A DNA stretch of 8,878 nucleotides, taken from Gammaproteobacteria bacterium. GTDB lineage: Bacteria > Pseudomonadota > Gammaproteobacteria > JAJDOJ01. A model generated the notes under the pieces. The model worked only from the letters and a program-made list of their open reading frames with translations. It had not been told where the DNA came from and searched no databases. Shown piece after piece: positions 5,058 to 8,878 of this stretch; position 1 is the stretch's first letter; each line of letters begins with the position of its first letter. The DNA is taken from the NCBI GenBank assembly GCA_027030565.1, contig JALVEU010000269.1:1-8878 (forward strand), in the 5' to 3' direction. A program made the translations under genes and the position numbers.

Positions 5058-6413
5058 ATGGACAACGTCAGCAGCAGGTTGGACCGGGCCAGGATGGTGC
5101 AATGGCTTGCAGTGGTCGGGGTGCTGGCCGTTGCCTTCCTCCTGCGTCTTGGAGCGGCGGATCGGACGGTCATCGACGGGCCGGTCCGTGCGGACGCCCT
5201 CGACTACTATTCCTATGCGTACAACCTGCGCCATCATGGGGTCTACTCCCACGTGGCACCGCGCGAGGGCCGCGACGTCGTGCCCCCGCCCGATGCACTG
5301 CGCAGCCCGGGCTATCCGGCGTTCTTGTGGGCGATCTGGGACGAGCGCCTGTCCTTCATGTTGTGGCGGACGCGGTTCGTGCAGGGCGTGCTGGATGTGG
5401 GTACGGTGCTGCTGGTCTTCCTGCTCGGCTGCCGGGCGCTGCCGTTCGGCTGGGCCCTGGCGGCGGGCCTGCTGACGGCGCTCTCTCCGCACCTGATCTC
5501 GGCCACCACCTATCTCCTCACGGAGACCTTGTTCACCTTCCTGATGGTGCTGGGGCTGTGGCTGACGGTGCTCGCCGCGGAGCGTGCCTGGCTGGCACCG
5601 CTGGCCGGTGCGGCGCTGGGCGCGGCGGCGCTCACCCGTCCGACCCTCCAGTATCTGATCCTCCTGGTCCCCCCATTGCTCCTGTGGTATGCGGGCTGGC
5701 GTCGCGGCTGGCGCACCGCCGCGGCGCTGGTGCTGGGCTTCGCCGTGGTCTTCGCGCCTTGGATCGTGCGCAACATCGCGGTGATCGGTCAGCCCTCCGA
5801 CAGCCGGCTTGCCGTGAACACCCTGCATCACGGCATGTATCCGGATCTCAGCTACCGAAACGATCCGCGAACGCGGGGGGCCCCGTACCGGTTCGATCCA
5901 CGGGGCGCGGAGATCGGCAAGGATCTCGCTTCGGTGCTGGCGGAGATCCGCCGGCGCTTCTCGGAGGAGCCCGCTCGGCATCTGTATTGGTATCTGATCG
6001 GCAAGCCGCTCACCCTGTTGTCCTGGGGGATCGCCGCCGGCATGGGCGATGTGTTCGTCTATCCGGTGGCCGCCTCGCCCTATTTCACCGACCCGATCTA
6101 CATCTGGACCCATCGGCTGATGTTCCTGCTCCACTGGCCGTTGGTCGTCCTGGCCCTGATCGGCGCCTTCGGGTTCGGTTTCTCCAGGCGTGCGCGCAGC
6201 GCCGGGACGGGCGGGCTGCTCTGGCCACTGCTCACGCTCACGGTGTTCTACTTCCTGGTGTTGCACATGGTGGGCGCTCCGTTTCCCCGTTACGGGATTC
6301 CGCTGCGCCCCGTGCTCTATCTGCTCGCGGTGTGGGTCCTGGCCATGGGTTGGACGCGGGTGCGGCAGTCGGTGGCGAGACAGGTGCTCCATGAGTCCGG
6401 TGCCGGGGTCTGA
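5058..6413 (+). CDS. GT-C family membrane glycosyltransferase (GT39/ArnT-like)
   Basis: A 451-residue protein with roughly ten membrane helices (first at about 14-32, then mostly within 113-240 and 353-432) and a large hydrophilic loop at about 240-312. This is the layout of GT-C enzymes that move a sugar from a polyprenyl-phosphate donor to an acceptor outside the cytoplasmic membrane. The first external loop has acidic residues in the expected place (D46 and D49 in ADALDYYSYAYNL), followed by the conserved RSPGYPAFL (82-90). LTRPT (192-196), PWIVRN (234-239) and PRYGIPLRPVLYLLA (410-424) also fit the ArnT/PMT superfamily. ATG 5058 is preferred to the in-frame ATG 4944 because it starts just before the first helix; the added 38 residues would be unlike a leader. 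It overlaps the next gene by 23 bases. The sugar and acceptor cannot be read; LPS is likely given the neighbours. Confidence 0.8.
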   Translation: MDNVSSRLDRARMVQWLAVVGVLAVAFLLRLGAADRTVIDGPVRADALDYYSYAYNLRHHGVYSHVAPREGRDVVPPPDALRSPGYPAFLWAIWDERLSFMLWRTRFVQGVLDVGTVLLVFLLGCRALPFGWALAAGLLTALSPHLISATTYLLTETLFTFLMVLGLWLTVLAAERAWLAPLAGAALGAAALTRPTLQYLILLVPPLLLWYAGWRRGWRTAAALVLGFAVVFAPWIVRNIAVIGQPSDSRLAVNTLHHGMYPDLSYRNDPRTRGAPYRFDPRGAEIGKDLASVLAEIRRRFSEEPARHLYWYLIGKPLTLLSWGIAAGMGDVFVYPVAASPYFTDPIYIWTHRLMFLLHWPLVVLALIGAFGFGFSRRARSAGTGGLLWPLLTLTVFYFLVLHMVGAPFPRYGIPLRPVLYLLAVWVLAMGWTRVRQSVARQVLHESGAGV

Positions 6414-7344
6414 GACGCCCCGCGTCGCGGTCCTCATCCCCTGCCGCAACGAGGCACGCACCATCGCCGGGGTGGTCCAGGGCTTCCGGCAGGCGTTGCC
6501 CACCGCGACGATCTATGTCTACGACAACGGCTCCACAGACCAGACCGCCGAGCAGGCCGCGGCCGCGGGCGCGGTGGTGCGCCGGGAGTCGCTCCCGGGC
6601 AAGGGCAACGTGGTGCGGCGCATGTTCGCGGACGTGGAAGCCGACGTCTATGTGCTGTGCGACGGCGACGGGACCTATCCCGCCGAAGCCGCCCCGGCGA
6701 TGGTGGCACGCATCCAGGGGGAGTGCCTGGACATGGTCACGGCGGTGCGGGTGAGCGGGGAGGCGGCAGCGGTCTATCGCCCGGGACATCGGTTGGGGAA
6801 CCGCTTCCTCACCGGCATGGTGGCGCGGCTGTTCGGGGACCGGTTCAACGACATGCTGTCGGGGTACCGGGCCTTCTCGCGCCGGTTCGTGAAATCCTTC
6901 CCTGCACTGTCGCGCGGTTTCGAGATCGAGACGGAGCTGACGGTGCACTGCCTGGAGCTGCGCCTCCCCGTGGCGGAGATCGAAGTGGCGTACGCGGCGC
7001 GTCCACCGGGTTCTTCCAGCAAGCTGCGTACCCTGCGCGACGGGCTGCGTATCTTCGCCGCCATCGTGCTGCTGCTCAAGGAGGTGCGCCCGCTGTTTTT
7101 CTTCGGCATCGCCTTCATGGTGCTGGCCCTGAGCGCGCTGGTCCTGGCCTGGCCGCTGTTCGTCACTTACATGGAGACGGGCCTGGTGCCCCGCTTTCCC
7201 ACGGCCATCCTGGTCACCGGCCTGATGCTCCTGGCCTTCATCGCCCTGTTCTCCGGGATCATCCTGGACAGCATCAGTCGTGGACGCCGGGAGATGAAGC
7301 GCACGCGCTACCTCTCCATCCCCGGGCCGGCGGGACCGCCATGA
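6391..7344 (+). CDS. GT2 polyprenyl-phosphate glycosyltransferase (DPM1/GtrB/ArnC-like)
   Basis: A 317-residue enzyme expected to transfer a sugar from a nucleotide donor to polyprenyl phosphate on the cytoplasmic face of the membrane. The GT-A fold spans about residues 11-210. It has IPCRNE (16-21) at the nucleotide-binding start, YDNGSTD (44-50), the metal-binding DxD as DGD (91-93), and DMLSGYRAFSRR (154-165) followed by RGFEIETELT (175-184), both typical of dolichyl-phosphate-mannose-synthase-like enzymes. Two C-terminal membrane helices (about 233-257 and 270-292) anchor it, as in GtrB and ArnC. ATG 6391 lies inside the preceding gene (23-base overlap) and ten residues before the first conserved strand; the Shine-Dalgarno is weak, so translational coupling is likely. 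The final ATGA overlaps the next start. The sugar is not determined by sequence. Confidence 0.88.
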   Translation: MSPVPGSETPRVAVLIPCRNEARTIAGVVQGFRQALPTATIYVYDNGSTDQTAEQAAAAGAVVRRESLPGKGNVVRRMFADVEADVYVLCDGDGTYPAEAAPAMVARIQGECLDMVTAVRVSGEAAAVYRPGHRLGNRFLTGMVARLFGDRFNDMLSGYRAFSRRFVKSFPALSRGFEIETELTVHCLELRLPVAEIEVAYAARPPGSSSKLRTLRDGLRIFAAIVLLLKEVRPLFFFGIAFMVLALSALVLAWPLFVTYMETGLVPRFPTAILVTGLMLLAFIALFSGIILDSISRGRREMKRTRYLSIPGPAGPP

Positions 7345-7745
7345 GGCGGTTTGCGCGGTTTTGCGTGGGTGGCGCCCTCGGCTTCGTCACGGACGCTGCC
7401 GTGCTCTGGGTCCTGACCCGACTGGGCTGGTCTCCTTATCTGGCGCGGTTGCCGGCGTTCGGGCTCGCCGTGCTGGTCACCTGGCGCTGGCACCTGGCGA
7501 GAACCTTCGCCGACCGAGACCATCGAGGGGGCGGGGCCGGTGGGTTCGCCCGGTATCTCGCCACTCAGGCCGGCGGGCTCGGCACGAATCTGGGTGTGTA
7601 CTGGATGCTCCTGGGGCTCCTGCCCTCGCGTCAGGGCGCCCCCATGGTCGCCCTGACGTTGGCCTCGGCCGCGGCGCTGGCCCTGAACTGGACGGGCGCC
7701 AGCCGCTGGGCGTTCCGCGCCAGGGATCCCGACCGCATCGGCTGA
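7341..7745 (+). CDS. GtrA-like membrane protein (putative lipid-linked sugar flippase)
   Basis: A 134-residue protein with about four membrane helices (residues about 7-26, 33-50, 73-93 and 99-117). It matches the GtrA superfamily: the opening RFCVGGALGFVTD (6-18), a basic aromatic stretch after helix two (TWRWHLARTFADR, 47-59), and its counterpart near the end (ALNWTGASRWAFR, 113-125). GtrA proteins are proposed to flip polyprenyl-linked sugars across the inner membrane, as in the O-antigen-modifying Gtr systems. The length is typical for the family. Its ATG overlaps the stop of the GT2 gene as ATGA, and GGCGGGA just upstream can serve as ribosome site. With the GT2 and GT-C genes it completes a charge, flip and transfer set. 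The family is clear; the flippase activity is a proposal for the family. Confidence 0.85.
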   Translation: MRRFARFCVGGALGFVTDAAVLWVLTRLGWSPYLARLPAFGLAVLVTWRWHLARTFADRDHRGGGAGGFARYLATQAGGLGTNLGVYWMLLGLLPSRQGAPMVALTLASAAALALNWTGASRWAFRARDPDRIG

Positions 7746-7784
7746 CCGGGTACCCGCACCCCCCTGAGCTGGCATACTGAGCGA

Positions 7785-7799
7785 CGCCCGCCGCGGGCG
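7785..7799. promoter_or_regulatory. GC-rich palindrome in front of glnE
   Basis: CGCCCGC-C-GCGGGCG is a perfect 15-base palindrome in the 72-base gap between the GtrA-like gene and glnE. No T-run follows, so it is not a canonical terminator. It sits 18 bases before the glnE start, where it could be an operator or a structure partly separating glnE expression from the upstream operon. CATACT (7773-7778) just before it is a possible -10 but has no good -35. Confidence 0.3.
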
Positions 7800-7817
7800 A
7801 AGCAATACGGGGGGTTC

Positions 7818-8878
7818 ATGGCTGACGATCTTGGAAAGTGGCCGTGTGCGGCTTTGGAAGATGCAGATCCAGCGCTCGGCGTCGAACGCGAGCGGTTCCG
7901 TGCGGCGCTCGGGGAGGCGCCGGACCTGCTGCGCGTGGCCCTGGCCAGCCCGTTCGCGGCGCGGATGCTGGACTCCGAGGCGGGCAAGTTGCTGCGCGAG
8001 AGCGGCGACCTGGAACGCCCCTATCCGCCGGGGCTCTACGCGGAACGGGCCGACGCCCTCGCATCCCTGGAGGAGGAGGCGGCCTTCATGGCCGCATTGC
8101 GCCGGTTACGGGTGCGCGAATCGGTGCGGATCCTGTGGCGGGACCTGCTGGGTCTGGCCGATCTGCGTGAGACGTTGTCCGACCTGACGGACCTGGCCGA
8201 GGCCTGTCTCGAGGCGGCCCTCGGCTGGGCACACCGCAGTGTGGCCGGCCGGTTCGGGGTGCCCCGTCACCCGGACGGGCGCCCCATGGCCATGGTCGTC
8301 CTGGGCATGGGCAAGCTCGGGGGGCGTGAGCTCAATTTTTCCTCGGACGTGGATCTCGTCTATGCCTATGCGGAAGAGGGCCGGACCGACGGCGCCCGTT
8401 CCGTCACCCACGGCGAGTTCTTCCGCAGGGTGGGGCAGCGGTTGGCCAAGCTGCTCGCCGAACCCACGCCCGAAGGCTTCGCCTATCGCGTGGACCTGCG
8501 CCTGCGCCCCTTCGGAGAGGCCGGGGCCCTGGCGGTGAGCTTCGACGCCATGGAGGAGTATTACCAACGCCACGGGCGCGACTGGGAGCGCTATGCGATG
8601 ATCAAGGCCCGTCCCGTGGCCGGCGATCTGGAGGGTGGCGCGTCCCTGCTGGAGCGTTTGTGTCCCTTCGTGTACCGGCGCTATCTGGACTACGGGGCCA
8701 TCGACGCCCTGCGTCGCATGAAGGCCCTGGTCGATGCCGAGGTGCACCGCCGGGGGCTCAAATCCGACGTCAAGCGGGGTCCGGGCGGCATCCGGGAGGT
8801 GGAGTTCGTCGTGCAGACCTTCCAGCTCATCCACGGGGGACGGGATCGTGAGCTCCGGCGCCGCGCCCTCCTGGACGT
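7818..8878 (+). CDS. glnE: Bifunctional glutamine synthetase adenylyltransferase/adenylyl-removing enzyme (5' part)
   Basis: The frame stays open from ATG 7818 to the window edge, giving 353 codons of a protein that has about 946 residues in E. coli. GlnE adenylylates glutamine synthetase to switch it off and removes the AMP by phosphorolysis, under control of PII and glutamine. The visible part is the N-terminal adenylyl-removing domain: GMGKLGGRELNFSSDVDL (163-180) holds the nucleotidyltransferase glycines and the DVD metal-binding pair (177-179). RVDLRLRPFG (224-233) supplies the third acidic residue, and KRGPGGIREVEF (319-330) is a strong family signature. All catalytic residues look intact. 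ATG 7818 follows GGGGGG (7809-7814) by only three bases, an unusually tight ribosome site, but no better in-frame start exists and the N-terminal length is normal. The adenylyltransferase domain lies beyond the window. Confidence 0.95.
   Translation, partial: MADDLGKWPCAALEDADPALGVERERFRAALGEAPDLLRVALASPFAARMLDSEAGKLLRESGDLERPYPPGLYAERADALASLEEEAAFMAALRRLRVRESVRILWRDLLGLADLRETLSDLTDLAEACLEAALGWAHRSVAGRFGVPRHPDGRPMAMVVLGMGKLGGRELNFSSDVDLVYAYAEEGRTDGARSVTHGEFFRRVGQRLAKLLAEPTPEGFAYRVDLRLRPFGEAGALAVSFDAMEEYYQRHGRDWERYAMIKARPVAGDLEGGASLLERLCPFVYRRYLDYGAIDALRRMKALVDAEVHRRGLKSDVKRGPGGIREVEFVVQTFQLIHGGRDRELRRRALLD

Noticed and set aside
4818..6503. 561-codon minus-strand open frame opposite the GT-C gene
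   Set aside because: Its translation is rich in Arg, Gln, Pro and His with no membrane or domain signature; the plus strand has a clear membrane glycosyltransferase.

Overview
The window is high-GC bacterial DNA (roughly two-thirds G+C across the long genes) and ends in the first third of glnE, the glutamine synthetase adenylyltransferase gene. This GlnE type, together with the lipid-linked sugar genes in front of it, suggests a proteobacterium, most likely a GC-rich gammaproteobacterium. No ribosomal RNA or other species marker is present, so this is inference from gene content.

Left to right: (1) 1-330 holds the tail of an unidentified plus-strand gene and a small, AT-rich (about 43% GC), charged coiled-coil ORF. 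(2) 400-3684, minus strand, is a 1094-residue fusion of an N-terminal phospholipase D-type nuclease domain to an SF2 (SNF2-like) helicase with an unrecognised C-terminal region. It stands alone and looks like an accessory, defence-type gene. (3) 3685-4334 is a 650-base non-coding stretch with hairpins and palindromes. (4) 4335-4607 is a lone 90-residue half-size TMEM165/GDT1 (UPF0016) membrane transporter at 44% GC. (5) 4608-5057 is 450 bases with no gene I can support. (6) 5058-7745 is a tightly coupled three-gene set: a GT-C membrane glycosyltransferase, a GT2 polyprenyl-phosphate glycosyltransferase and a GtrA flippase-like protein. (7) 7818 to the end is the 5' part of glnE.

The three glycosylation genes overlap (23 and 4 bases) and probably work as one pathway. 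The GT2 enzyme charges a polyprenyl phosphate with a sugar on the cytoplasmic face. GtrA moves or helps move it across the membrane. The GT-C enzyme transfers the sugar to a periplasmic acceptor such as LPS. GlnE, 72 bases downstream, is a nitrogen-control enzyme that may be read from the same transcript.

The least expected structure is a pair of diverged 36-base inverted repeats (3755-3790 and 4606-4641; 30 of 36 identical, 21 of 22 in the outer part). They bracket an 887-base segment holding the low-GC transporter gene. This looks like the ends of a small mobile or cassette-like unit, or two facing copies of a dispersed repeat, and I do not recognise the family. The helicase-nuclease fusion, with Glu at the usual Asp of its HKD motif, is the best candidate for an undescribed or little-described defence protein.
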